DNA from: Cenococcum geophilum 1.58
Taxonomy: Eukaryota; Ascomycota; Dothideomycetes; Gloniales; Gloniaceae
Assembly: GCA_001692895.1 (NCBI GenBank)
Contig: KV748215.1
Span: 851,720-915,719 of the forward strand
DNA length: 64,000 bases
Direction of reading: 5' to 3'
Part shown: one piece after another, positions 46,732-58,520 of the stretch
How the letters are laid out: every line of letters starts with the position of its first letter
Position numbering within the stretch: the first letter of the stretch is position 1
Notes under the pieces: model-generated
Seen by the model: the letters and a program-made list of their open reading frames with translations, nothing else
What the model was told of the DNA's origin: nothing
Database searches by the model: none
Program-made: the position numbers and the translations under genes

Positions 46732-49700
46732 GTAGTAGTTATTAAGGGCGTTATATAAAATATAGTTAATATAGTTTTAAAATATAGTGGGTACATTATA
46801 GAGGCTAAATAGTATAACTAGTATCTTATAGAGTCCGAACTAGGTAATAAATGCTATAAGCTACTTATAGCCCTTTATAATCCGGATTTAGTTAAATACA
46901 GTAATTATATTAAGTTTAGTAAAGTACTTAGCACTATAAAGTGCATTAAGTGTTTCGCGGATTAGTAGCAGTAGGTATTAATTCTTAATAATAATTGTGT
47001 TTAGGCCTTAGTAATTATAGTAGATTTATATACTGCCGCCAGGCTTAGTAGCGAGGAGGAGTAGTATAGTAGCTAGTGAGGTTGATTTGCGGATAAAACC
47101 CTTATCTAATATCTTATTAATCCACTTCTTTATACACCTAAGTTTAGCAGGTAAGAGTGGTCTATTTTTATAGTATAGGGCCTAGTTTCTAGGGGTGATC
47201 TTAATTTTATAGTCCTATAGTTAGTAAAGGGGCAGCTTATCTACGTTTTTAGGAAAGAAGTGCTTAATATATTTACTAAACTCCTTTAGTAGGCGTTGTA
47301 GAATGTCTTTACAGGTTAATCCTAGTTTGCTTTTTAGGAATTTTTTAATATTAGTGTTAACTATCTTTTAATATAAAAGCTCGGGTTTGGTTTTTAGATT
47401 TATCTTAAGGAAGTTATAAAAATAGGGGGAAAGCACTTTACGGGCTTCCTTTATTATATAGTCGCCTTCTACTAGCTAGCGGAAAGACCTTTTTTAATAG
47501 GTTTAGTACTTCTATTAGGCCTATAGGCAGCTCTTTAAGCAGCTATTAGTACTTATTTTATTTAACTAGTTCTACTAGCTCCGCTATATAAATCCTTATT
47601 ACCTTTACGTCTTTTTATTTATAGAACTGGGTAAAATTAATAGCATAAGTATATTTAATATCATCTAGGTTAGGGTGTGTTTAATTCTCCAGTGCTATAG
47701 CTAGGCTAATACGGCTTAGTTGGCCCAGGGGGGCGGAAATAAGGCGGTGGCCCTATACGGTACGCGTAGGAGATAGGTATAAGGTTAGGCGTTATAGTAG
47801 CGCGGTTTCTATTATCCGGGTCTTAGTAGTTTTATAGCTAGTCCTTACTATAACGTAAGCTATAGTGTACGTATATAGCATATAGCTTAGTTCTAGGTAT
47901 TAGGCTAGGCGGCTAGGGTTTAAATAGTGCCTAGGTTAGGGTTAGATTCTTAGTAATAGCGGCGCGAAGTAGACCTTCTTCCTTAGTCTTGGTAGGGCTA
48001 GCTAGCCTATTATTTTAGTCTTAAGTACTAGGGTAGTCCAGTCTTCTACTATCTTGTTTCTTTATAGCTATATAGGCTCCCCTTTATTAGGGGCGTCTTC
48101 TACTATTAGGGCTTTATATATAGTCCTAGGCACTAGGCTTAGTAGTGCTAAGTATCTATATAGGGTGTCCCTACTAGCGTCGGTTATCCCCTATAGGAGG
48201 TAGTGCCTAGAGTAATAATTTAAGTTAAAGTAGATCTTAAGTTTCCTAAAGCTGGGATAGGGCTTATACTTTTAAAGCTAGGGTATACCTAGGATAATTA
48301 GGGTAGTAGGCGAGAGTTTAGTAATAAAAAGAGTATAGCTTTAGTATGGAGGCCGATTAATATTTAGGCGGTAAAATAGTCCGTAATAAGCGAAGTTAGG
48401 ATACTATCTGCAAGACGTAGTGGCCTAGGTGCTAGCAGCTTCTTAGTTATAATATTATACTTTCTTATAATAAACTCTGCGTTGGTAAATGCTATTATAG
48501 TACTACTAGAGTCTATTAGGCTTACTATATTAATATAAACTTAAGGGTATAGGTTACGTAGTAAGGAGAGTTAAGTTTAAATAATGATTAATTTCTTATT
48601 ACTATTTACTAATCTAAGATTAAGTAGTAGTTTACTAATAAAAAGGACTAATTGATCTAGTAATAGGGACCTAATCTTTTCGTCTTCCTCCTTATATAGT
48701 TTAAACCCTTAAACGTAACTTAGTCTAAGGGTCTGCCTTTTAATAACTAGGGTATAGAGCTGTCTTAATAGGGCGGTCCAGTGTCCGTTTAGCTAGCAGT
48801 ATTAGTCTTAGTTTTAGTTAGGGTATAGGAAGACAATACCTCGCTAATAACGTAGCCGTATTCGTATTCGCTAGCGCGAAGTCGCTAATACTAGGCGTTG
48901 TTAACGGGTTAGGCTCCTATATAGGGTATAGTTTAGAGTAACTAAGCTATAGGGTTAAAGGGGGGGGTTATCCGCCGCGGCCATAATAGGCTCCGCGGTC
49001 GCCGCGTCTATAATAGACTCTACAGTCACCACGTCTATAGTTATTAGTTCGCGTTATTTAACGGGGTGGTATTAGGACTAGGTTTACTATCTTAATAGGG
49101 TTATAGGTATCCTTTTAGTGGCTAGGTAGGCTATAGGTAAGGTATAATCTATTATTAATATAGCGCTTACGCTCTATATCTAAGATTCTATTAAGATCTA
49201 TAGGTTCTCTAGTTACTGCTAGGGTTAGGGTTAATATAGGGGCAGAGGCTTAGGTAGGTAGGTAGTGGTTAGCGTTCTTCTTAAGGTTGGCTTAGTGTGC
49301 ATAGTTTATAAGGTTTTTAGCAAATACATCTATCTACTTACTCTAACCTATATAGTCGCTATTATTAATTTCGTGGGTAAGTCTAAGTACTAGCTCTTCT
49401 ATCTTTAGAGAGATAAACTTTTAGAGTAGGTCTACCTTCTATTTATCTATCTTCTTGGCGCGGACTATTAGCTTATTAAGCTCTCCCTTTTAGAACTAGT
49501 AATTACGCTTACCCTAGGGGAAATAGTTAAGCTTATTCTTTGCGACTTGGGTTATATTAAGGACCTTATAATAGGCAGTAAGGTCTTTAAGTATATCTTC
49601 CTTAGTAGGCCATTTCCACGTAGATGTATTGTTTAGGTTCTTATATATAAGCTTTAGGCCCTACTTAATAAACTTATAGGCCTTATTCTTTAGTATATCT

Positions 49701-50380
49701 AAGATATAAAGGATCTAGGACTAAACTATATTAAAGTAGTCCTAGTCCTAGTTAAAGACTGCCTTAATCTTAATATACTAGGTTTTAAAATTAGCTTATC
49801 ATTCTAGTAGGGTGCCTTTTCCGCTAAATATTGGCGGGTCTTTAGATCTCCGTTTTTTTTACTAGGTTACTACCATTATTATAGGGGTTAATTATTTTAA
49901 AATGGTAATAGTCTCTACTTAGGAGTTAATAGTTCCTATTTAGGAAGCGATAAGGGCACTAAGGTTTTTATTAGCTTTTTTATTAGCGGTGTTTGTGTTA
50001 TATATATACTATAGTCCTACTTTAATATTATTAAGGAACTCGTTAGTATAGTTAATAAGGGTAAGGTAAGCTTTACTAGGCTTAAAGGTCTTAGGGTATA
50101 GTAGGGAGCGGTGGATTATCCATATATTATTGGGGTATATCTCTATAAAGAGGTCTACAAAAACGTCGCGGGGGTTTTAGGTTTCGGCTATTTCGGCGTC
50201 ATTAGTGTCGCCTATCTAGGCGCTAGGTAAAAACTAAGGATCATTTTAGGACTGTACTAAAGACGTATTAGTTTTAGTAGGGGCGCGCGCAGGTCGCGAT
50301 TGCTCTAGGGCGGAGGTTAATTGGCTAGGGTATAGGGAATTAGTAATCGCGATAGGGCGTAAATTAAAGATACTATAAAC

Positions 50381-50567
50381 TGTTATAGTGCTGTAATAAA
50401 GTAGACTAAATAACTACATTATAGTATAAAGAGGGGAAGAAGGTGGAAAGGGGGTATTATATATAAATAGTAGGGCCGGCCGCTAAGTCGCTAGTGGTAG
50501 GCTAGCTAATAGTAGGAAATAGTACAAGATAGTATAAAACAGTATGCGTTAGGTCAGTGCCGTAATA
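50381..50567 (-). repeat. 5' LTR of the Gypsy element (minus orientation)
   Basis: 187 bp, TGTTATAGTGCTG to GTGCCGTAATA on the plus strand. It is followed by the TATAA target duplication and then the continuation of the piggyBac-like transposase. Confidence 0.9.
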
Positions 50568-51018
50568 TATAAGCTCCCACCTTATTAACCTAAAACTATA
50601 CTATAATAACCAGATTCTATAGGGTAAACTATATATAGAGGTCTTAAAGGACGGCCAGGTAATGGAGTTTGCTTAGAAAGACGCTTAGGTTATATTATTT
50701 ATAAGTACTATTAGCGATTGTAAGTCTATTTAAATGGCTAAAGCTTAATACTATAGCACTAATATTATATATTACTAGTTTCTAAAGAGATAATAAGGCT
50801 TTAACAACGGCCAGCTAGAACTTTTAGTGGCTCCTTATAGACCCGCAAGCTCTTCGGCGATAATACTAGAGTTTGGCTGGCGATTCTAACGCTTATAGAT
50901 TACTATAATTACTTTATAAAAGGTGTTAATACTGCGGATTAAATGAGGTCGTATTATCTAACTCATAGACGCTTCCGCAAGACTTAGTGGCCGCTATTTA
51001 ACTTCCTTCTTACTACTA

Positions 51019-51147
51019 TCCCTTAACCCGTTGGGGTCCTTAGAGAATTCGCTACTGGATTTGACTGGGCACCTGCATTAAACCGGGTTCTCCGATTGGC
51101 TGGTCCCTTATCGATAACCATAGGACCCAAATCAACGGGTTAAGGGA
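51019..51147. mobile_element. 129-bp TA-flanked miniature element in the piggyBac-like C-terminal region
   Basis: TA (51017-51018), then TCCCTTAACCCGTTG. The right end, read on the minus strand, is TCCCTTAACCCGTTG, with TA at 51148-51149. GGGGTCC and GGGTCC follow the ends inside. There is no coding frame. It belongs by its ends to the TCCCTT family. Confidence 0.7.
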
Positions 51148-51713
51148 TAGCGATAAATTGCTTTAAGTTATCCTCCTTTATATCCCCTAGCTGGCCGCAT
51201 AAAGCTAGCTATAAAGCGTTCCTCCAGAAGCTTATTTACCGTCTCTTTAAATCCTCTATTTAAGCGCCGAAGCGCTACCGGAAATAAGTCCCTATAAGGC
51301 AAATAATACTACGGCCAGCGGTGGAACACGGATATAAGCTAGAGAGGATTAATAATAAGGTCGTCGTTTGCTTAGCTTGCTTGCAAGCAGGCAGGAAGTT
51401 AACTAAGGTAGTAGAACCTCTTAGAAAGCCTCTTTATAAGCTCTTAAAGAATACAGTAAGAAAGGTACCAGGTAGTGGCGAATTAAAGAGACCTTAGAGG
51501 GCGCCAAGGACTCGTTTTAGCTGTAAGGTTTATCGAATTCCGCTTTACAAGGAAGGGCCCTGCTGGAAGGAATATATAGATTAACTAAACACCAAGAAAT
51601 AAGCTTATATACGCTTTGTTCTATATATTTATAGCCTCATTCGGTGACGACTATGATTTTGGTAGGTGCGCGCACGGGCCACCAACTTGTGCACACCATC
51701 GGTGCAAGGGATA

Positions 51714-52026
51714 GCCATACTAATATAGCTCTATATTTTATAAATAGAGGCCTATTTTATAGCCCTATTCTAGCGCTATAAAACAAGCCCTTATTTATAT
51801 AAATTGGGTCGGTATTAGTAGAATTATATAGGGTACTTCAAAGCAGCGACAGAACTTAAATTAAGGCTCTGCGCTAATCCAACCACCCTCTCCCAAAAAA
51901 AAGTATACCCTATAACTCTACTAAAATAGCCCTAAACTATATAAATAAGGGCTTATTTTATGGTCCTAAAGTAGACCTATTTAAATAGGACTCTATTTGT
52001 AAAATATAGAGCTATGTTAGTGTGGC
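51714..52026. mobile_element. Long-inverted-repeat (foldback-like) miniature element, 313 bp
   Basis: The two ends pair over about 90 bp: left GCCATACTAATATAGCTCTA, and right, on the minus strand, GCCACACTAACATAGCTCTA, continuing to AAGCCCTTATTTATATA on both arms. TA stands at 51712-51713 and 52027-52028. The left TA is the one next to the piggyBac-like right end. No coding frame. Confidence 0.8.
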
Positions 52027-52028
52027 TA

Positions 52029-52562
52029 TAGGGGGTGCATCGTTTTGATAGTGGTGGAGGATGCGCGGGCTTACTCCGGCCCGAGTCCACGATATTTCGC
52101 AACTGACTGTAATTGTTAATTTCATCATCACCAAATTGTAGATCCAGGGATTCCCGATCTTACAAATCCCCCAACTACCACCCTTTCAGACTAGTGAATT
52201 TTATAACTTATCATGTACCCAGGAATACTTCAGGTCTTATTTCAAGACCGATCATTATAACGGAGGGTTAAGCTCTCCTAAAATCATGTTTTAAGTTGCG
52301 CTAAAGCGTCTACACTCTCATCGAAACGTAATTCATTCGATTTTAAGAGTATACTCCTACCCATGCCTTTACTTGGTTCCCCCTAGCCAAGAACACCTGC
52401 AGAATTTCTGCCATAATTTCCATGATTCCCATAATTCCTTTCCCTAAGCAAATTTACTTGACGCCGGAATGAACGAACGAGTAATGCAGAGCTTGAACAC
52501 TAATACAACATGACAACGAGGCTAAGGGTGGGAAAGGTCCAGCACAGTCACTACCCAGCAGT
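52029..52562. other. Intergenic, no supported gene
   Basis: About 530 bp where composition returns to normal after the transposon nest. It lies downstream of the I9-like gene. I see nothing beyond untranslated sequence. Confidence 0.5.
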
Positions 52563-53020
52563 TTAGTTGTTGCCGCCGTAGGCATTAACCGTCGAATCTT
52601 CCTCAATCACGGCATTGTACTGCGAACCCCAAGCTTGAACGGTTTCGAGGATAGCTGCAGGAGCGTTGCATGCGAAGGCTCTGTGGATTGTGTTAAAGTT
52701 ATTCCATCATCGGTAGAAAATAAACGGCCTACTTGATGATTTCTGCGAAACTGTTAGCCTGGAAAAAGCTTTATGAAGATGAGGCATCTACTTACTGTAT
52801 TCATGCGTAATCACACCTCCCTATAAGGTTTGTGTTAGCGATCGAATCACGACGCGATGGCGGGTATATGCACAGCCTTGACAATAGCCTCTTTCGCCTT
52901 AGAAAGGACGGAATCTGGAGTATTGTCTGGATAGCTAACAATGACAGACTTCTGGGGCGCCACCGCCATCACATAGGCAGCTAGAAGCGCCACAAGGAGA
53001 GAGAAAATAGCTAGTCTCAT
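52563..53020 (-). CDS. Secreted I9-type protease inhibitor-like protein with a 10-nt micro-exon
   Basis: Four exons on the minus strand: 53020-52874, 52820-52796, 52742-52733 and 52680-52563; 300 nt, 99 residues. The hydrophobic start (MRLAIFSLLVALLAAYVMA) is a signal peptide. It is followed by APQKSVIVSYPDNTPDSVLS, AKEAIVKA, GGVITHEYK, IIKAFACNAPAAILETVQAW and a short tail. This is the peptidase-inhibitor I9 fold of subtilase propeptides, known as stand-alone inhibitors such as yeast Pbi2. Exon 3 (52742-52733) is only 10 nt and is needed to give EYKIIKAF in frame. Introns are 53, 53 and 52 nt. The donor of intron 1 is GTGCAT, a weak but acceptable GT site. The protein may inhibit a subtilisin-like protease in the secretory path or outside the cell. 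Confidence 0.82.
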
Positions 53021-53223
53021 GATGATAATAGCGGCTTCTTGGGCGGCTGGGTTTGTTGAGTTTTAGTGTTTGCCTTGGGTTTGCAGGTAAGGATGAGGCA
53101 TAGAAGGAACGGACAATGAGCGCATGGCGGGACAATGGAACGGCTTCCTTGGCGCTGCTGACTCATCAAAACTGATTCGGAGTGTCCAGCCCTTCATCTT
53201 ATACACTTTCAAGCAACTCATCG

Positions 53224-53523
53224 TCACTCATTCACCTCTTTCGTCGGCATATAATTAGATCCCTCCTTCCTCATATTTAGCGCCTCTGCTCTCTGCTTCG
53301 ACATCATCTGCTTTCTCCAGAGTACTTCCGACCGCCGACTTGCGCTGATTCGCTTTATCAGTTGCTCTCGTGCCTTCATTGTCTGGATCCGGCGCTGCAC
53401 CGTCGTTGTCCCAAGCACGCACGTATATTCTGCTCTTGGTGGGCTGGAGGTTGAGGGTGACGTTTTGGGCTGTTGTGGTGGCGGCAGAGCGGAGGAGATA
53501 TTCATCACTGTCTTAGTGAACAC
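53224..53523 (-). CDS. Small basic hypothetical protein
   Basis: A 99-residue frame, starting MFTKTVMNISSALPPPQQP; the second Met (MNISS) is an alternative start. After a Pro/Ser-rich N-terminus comes a basic helical region (MKAREQLIKRISASRRSEVL, then WRKQMMSKQRAEALNMRKEG). It lies divergent from the Pcf11 gene, 254 bp apart, so they may share a promoter. I do not recognise a family. Confidence 0.4.
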   Translation of the reverse strand: MFTKTVMNISSALPPPQQPKTSPSTSSPPRAEYTCVLGTTTVQRRIQTMKAREQLIKRISASRRSEVLWRKQMMSKQRAEALNMRKEGSNYMPTKEVNE

Positions 53524-53777
53524 TTGCAGGATCCGCTGTTCTTGCCTTGCGTGGGATTATAGCTAGCAACGATTCATACAGCCTTTCATACCTGTGTTAG
53601 AGAGGAAGAAGTTGAATTTCATTCGCCTGACACTAGGAGTCAGTCTGCACTGGAGCGGTTGCGACGCGGCGGACAAGACCAGCTTGTAGCTGCAGCCCAA
53701 TCTGTCTTACAAGCCCCGCGATCTCTAACTCATAGCATTTTGCCTTGAAGTTGTTCTAAGAAACGCAGTTGCCCATC

Positions 53778-56105
53778 ATGTCTTTTGCTCTACCTTCAGC
53801 TGAAGTTGCTGCTGACTTCAAAGACGCTCTACAAGACTTAAAAATCAACAGTAGACCAGAAATAAGCAATCTAACAATCATCGCCAAAGAAAACACAGAG
53901 CATGCGCAGGCAATATCTAGAGAGCTGGAAAATCACATTCGATCGGTAAGGAAGAATGCGGCGGAATAGCCCTAATACACCTCCCGACTAATGAGCCATT
54001 CAGAAAATATTGTCTCGGATAGCTAACTTTCTTGCAGACTCGACCGGAATGGAAGCTTCCCGCGCTCTATGTACTTGACTCGATCGTCAAAAACGTGGGC
54101 ACGCCATACACCGTGTACCTAGGTCGGAATCTGTACAGGACATTCATGGACGCTTACACCCTCATGGATATGCCCACTAGAAAAGCAATGGAGGGTCTAT
54201 TAAAAACATGGAAACAGCCTGTTCCAGAATCTATGGATACCCGGCCTGTTTTCCCCAGCGAAGTTACTCGAGATATCGAGAATGCATTAATCAAATACAG
54301 GACGGTAGCAATACAACAGCAAGCACTGTCACAAAAGCAAGCCTTACATGCAGTGCCTGCCCGACCGGTTCCAGCTGTCCCATGGAGAAACACACCGACT
54401 CCTCCACAGAGTACTTCTCGGTATACCCCTTCTAATGATCCACGAGTTCGACAGGTACGTTTTCCGACCACCTTTCCGGCTTAACTAATATCAAATTGAC
54501 AGGCTATACCGCAACAGTATGGGGCGCAGATTCCTCCACCAACTCCCCCTGCACAGTTCCCACCTGTAACAACTTTCACAGACAGGGAGGCATCAATTGA
54601 TCTCGATAAACTTAATTCCGACATCGAGAAGTTGATCGGTTCTGTGAGAGGCGAGTGGGCCTTAAATCCCTCGGACACGGGGATACAGCAAAAGTTGAAG
54701 GCGCTTTTTGATTTGCAAACAATTCTAAAGCTTCAGCACCAACAGCTACCGCTAGAGCAGATCAGACAGATACAGGAGCAAGTAATTCAGCTATCCCCAG
54801 CTCCAGCTCCTCCAGCTTCTACTACAGTTTCAAATTCTACACCAAGCTTTCCACCGGTTTTACCACAGTCGGCAACTCCCGTGCAACAGCCCAGTACCCC
54901 TTTCTCTCTTTCACAGTTCCTTGCACAAAATCTACCACAACCACAACCCTCATCAACGCCTGTGTCTCTCCCCCAAATCCTACGTCAGTCTGCAACCCCT
55001 ACTCAAGGGTCGTCGACTCCCATGTCTGCGCCACCAGTATATAGACCTTCAGTACCGTCAGCATCGATACCTTCTAACTCCCCTTCTCTGGCACAGCTTT
55101 TGCAACAGTTCGGGCCTGCAGCTACGCCTACAGCCCCGACTCCTACACCAGCCCCGCCTCCGCCAGTGTCGTTGGCGCAACTGTTTTCGCAACCAACTGC
55201 AACAGCAAATCCAGTTGGAGGTGCAGATTGGTTGCTGAATGCTCTGCGCTCTCAAAACTTGCTTGGCTCTAACACTGGCACTCCAATACCACCGGCTCCA
55301 GCACAAGTTTCAGTGTCATCTCTCTTCCCATCTACAGAGCCAGTAGACCAGTCATGGTCCTCATCCGTAAGAGTAGAGAATGATGTTGAGCTGACAACTG
55401 CATCAATAACTAAGAAGTATGTATGTAGTTTTATTAATTGATGAACGAAATGAGTTAACGCATTGCCTAGATCCCGTCCCAATCTGATTGCAAAGCTATA
55501 TGAAGCACTGCCGAATCAATGTGCAACGTGCGGTCGCCGATTCGAGACTTCAGCCAAAGGCAAGGAAATGAAGACACGGCATATGGATTGGCATTTCAAG
55601 GTAAAAGATCCGGACGCCGCAAAGCGTGGTGTTCACCGGAGTTGGTATATTAACGAACGGGTATGTCTGAACAGTGAAACGGGAGATTCTGAAATAATCA
55701 CTAACAGGGTCTAAGGAATGGATAGAATTTCGCGAGCAGGACGATGCAGCCCCGGCACAGATATCAAACGGTGCTACCGACGCTTCTGGAATGACAGGTG
55801 CGGCAAAGAAGGAAACAAAAGATCAATATATCCACGTGCCCACAGATGCAGCCCTGGTCCATGCGCCTTGCCCGATTTGCCAAGAGAAATTTGAGCCGCA
55901 GTGGCTTGTAGATGCTAACGATTTCGTCTGGATGGACGCGATCAAGGTCAACGACAAAATATATCATGCCACCTGTTGGGAAGAATATAGCAGAGGGGGC
56001 GGCGTAGGCGGCGGAGGAGGAAGGAATACCCCAGACTCAGTGCTGGGGAAAAGGAAGGCTGAGGTGAGCACCAATGGTCTGTTCAAGAAAGTCCGAACAG
56101 ACTGA
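53778..56105 (+). CDS. PCF11: Pcf11, mRNA cleavage and polyadenylation factor (CF IA) subunit
   Basis: Five exons: 53778-53945, 54038-54454, 54503-55416, 55471-55660 and 55716-56105, giving 692 residues. The ATG at 53778 (MSFALPSAEV) is preferred over an upstream non-ATG extension. Residues 1-135 form a CTD-interacting domain (FKDALQDLKINSRPEISNLT, then LPALYVLDSIVKNVGTPYTV). It binds phosphorylated Ser2 of the RNA polymerase II CTD. A Pro/Gln/Ala-rich middle follows, with a conserved helix (DLQTILKLQHQQLPLEQIRQ). The C-terminal zinc modules are NQCATCGRRF...H..WH and CPICQEKF...YHATCWEEY, around the Clp1-binding region. A Gly-rich stretch and a basic C-terminus (KRKAEVSTNGLFKKVRTD) follow. 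Pcf11 acts in the nucleus in 3' end processing and termination. The gene is complete and in normal composition. Confidence 0.93.
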
Positions 56106-57087
56106 TGATTAAGAAGGGTCCTGAGCCTGATATACCAAGAGTGAGGATGTGGTAGTAGGGTTGGTTTAACATTGCCGCGGTTATGCATAGCAAGGGATTA
56201 GCGGGATTATGTTCATGGTTGGTTTATCACGCTCTGATCTATTTGGTGGACAAGGCCCGAGTAAGACCTTCTACCGAAGTTTTACCATCGCGCTAAACCA
56301 CATCAAGAAAACCTTCGTCAGAAGGTCTGGAGCCTGTGCGAGATTTTTGGTCATACTCACGGGGTATATACACCTACTTTGAGCTTTATTATATCAACAC
56401 CCACAACTTTCTAGGTTATTTCCAATGGCCAGAATAACCAAATCAAACCTGATTGAGAAGACTGCGTCGTCCAATTTTCCCGATTTAAATCTATTGTTGC
56501 ATTGTCGCGTGCGACGCTCTTAATAGGAGGCTCGGGGGTAAATAATGGGACGGTAGCGGTAATATAGGAGCAATTGGACGACTAGGAACGCGTAAAGTAG
56601 ATCTATAGGTAATGTATTAAATTGAAGCTCTTCTATTGCAAATATTAAGGCACGGTGAAAATTGGCGATGATTAATTGCTTTGGCTTCACGATCGCTGCT
56701 TTAACGATAAGATTCAGGCTAAAAACTGACAATCACTGGGCGAATTTAAATAAATAAAAGCGTTAGGTGCACTGGAGCTTCAAGACGTCTATTTTGTAAT
56801 CCTTGAGGCTAGCAATATCACCATACCACGCCTATATTACCTTTTTCTTGTGCAGCATTCTTAAAACCGCTTGATATACCGTGCATATTCAATTTGGTAG
56901 TGTTTTGCTATAAAACAGATGTTGTGATGGGGTGCGCACGCGGCGAGCCGACCGGACGGACCCTTTAAATGCAGAAAATCATGGAGGCATGTCGCCTTTA
57001 TTTTTAGAGCGGCTATCAGATCCTGTTAGATCGGATCTCGTGGCTACTCTAGATTCACTGGCGGAAGGGCCAGTGGAGTGGAATTTT

Positions 57088-57113
57088 TAAAAAATAAAAA
57101 TAAAAATAAAAAT
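57088..57113. repeat. AAAAAT-type simple repeat
   Basis: Four successive AAAAAT-like units followed by C. It is a simple sequence repeat in non-coding DNA. Confidence 0.85.
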
Positions 57114-57393
57114 CTAAGAGGAGCTTTATCTCAGCAAACACAAGAATACGGCCACGGTTACTTTTAAATATTATGCTTATTGTGATGACATGTCTGATCA
57201 TTTAGAATAAGACTAATTACACAATTACGAAGCCGGCGAAGACTTTTGACCGATTTCTGGAGATACTACTCAGTGCCCTCGTTGAAGGATGCACGTGTTG
57301 AGATATCCCGGCGGGATGGGTTATTTTTCCGGGAACAAGGACGCGGACTTGCAAGCCATCTCTGCCGAAGTAGCTTCCAACCTCACCTTGACA

Positions 57394-57487
57394 GCTCCTG
57401 TCTCTTTTCTTCTTCATCCTCTCCAATTGTGCTTTAACCCCCTCTCCACTCCGTCGCGCCCCTCTTCCCCTCCTCGTACCCCCTAAT
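57394..57487 (+). promoter_or_regulatory. Pyrimidine-rich leader upstream of adenylate kinase
   Basis: A strongly C/T-biased tract (TCTCTTTTCTTCTTCATCC to CCCCTAATTCCTC) ends about 20 nt before the ATG. Such tracts are common near transcription starts of highly expressed filamentous fungal genes. I see no clear TATA box. Confidence 0.5.
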
Positions 57488-57505
57488 TCCTCTAGTTTCG
57501 GCACA

Positions 57506-58520
<1,015 letters not shown>

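Larger units (their letters stand above)
35817..50380 (-). pseudogene. Gypsy Gag-Pol relic with a C-terminal chromodomain, in three segments
   Basis: Segments on the minus strand: 50380-46732, 44129-42072 and 36641-35817. Gag and protease come first, then the RT, where LNNYY joins YTTYLNNVLIFFKIR (family YLDDVLIF) after removal of the short LTR element. RNase H reads NKELLAIIKALKE, then TKKPFKIITNYKNL and IIIYRPSSKATLPNALS. The integrase has GKTLNLLN, FIATFIKNYTLYFRIKTP, YILIIINRLTKI, IIISNCGIQFISDF and HLETDG. Beyond the LINE the integrase tail leads to a chromodomain (LTYKIKWKYYKNIT, EEDLKGY, HPKK; about 36340-36180). Aspartates of RT and integrase read as Asn. Inactive. Confidence 0.85.
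35630..50567 (-). mobile_element. Gypsy/Ty3 chromovirus LTR retrotransposon, RIP-mutated, with two nested elements
   Basis: 187-bp LTRs (35630-35816 and 50381-50567) are flanked by an exact 5-bp duplication TATAA (35625-35629 and 50568-50572). The minus-strand polypurine tract (CTAGGGGAGAGGAGTAC) abuts the left LTR, so the right LTR is the 5' one. Without the LINE and the short LTR element, the Gypsy is about 6.9 kb. It interrupts the piggyBac-like transposase frame between two codon positions. Confidence 0.92.
28380..51450 (+). pseudogene. PiggyBac-type (DDE_Tnp_1_7) transposase relic in three segments
   Basis: Segments 28380-28489, 34542-35629 and 50573 to about 51450. The start is MTASTKWWPELSQLEALVYG, inside the terminal repeat region. 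Crossing the Copia site, GAG GTT CTT AT continues with A GAT AGA in the same frame. Crossing the Gypsy site, GAG CAT ATA A continues with GC TCC CAC in frame. Recognisable parts are KLPKGIKKKAPPEPKPVP, FKRIEELSKYLRLPYRRFYK, YLTINKTIKRFTGHVSEI, KGFKIWILGN, LNNLFTSIRLL, then LKDGQVMEFA and the C-terminal segment. Family catalytic positions (D in the L-x-I-D and in the D-N-L-F-T-S motif) read as Asn here. Numerous TAG/TAA stops replace Gln/Trp codons. Confidence 0.75.
28368..51711 (+). mobile_element. PiggyBac-like DNA transposon, heavily interrupted, RIP-mutated
   Basis: Left end TCCCTTGCACCGATG (28368-28382). The right end, read on the minus strand, is TCCCTTGCACCGATG (51711-51697), followed by related CCAC and GTGGCCCG motifs at both ends. 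TA borders both ends. Canonical piggyBac uses TTAA, so the TA-like target is unusual (see findings). The transposase is plus-strand and is interrupted by a Copia element and a Gypsy element. A 129-bp miniature element also lies in its C-terminal part. The element's own sequence is about 2.2 kb; the rest is nested insertions. Confidence 0.72.
56106..57505. other. Intergenic with a short AT-shifted part
   Basis: About 1.4 kb between Pcf11 and adenylate kinase. From about 56500 to 57180 the sequence is AT-rich with RIP-like decay and no recognisable frame, perhaps an old transposon fragment. An AAAAAT-type simple repeat lies at about 57088-57113. The last 100 bp is the pyrimidine-rich leader of the adenylate kinase gene. 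Confidence 0.5.
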
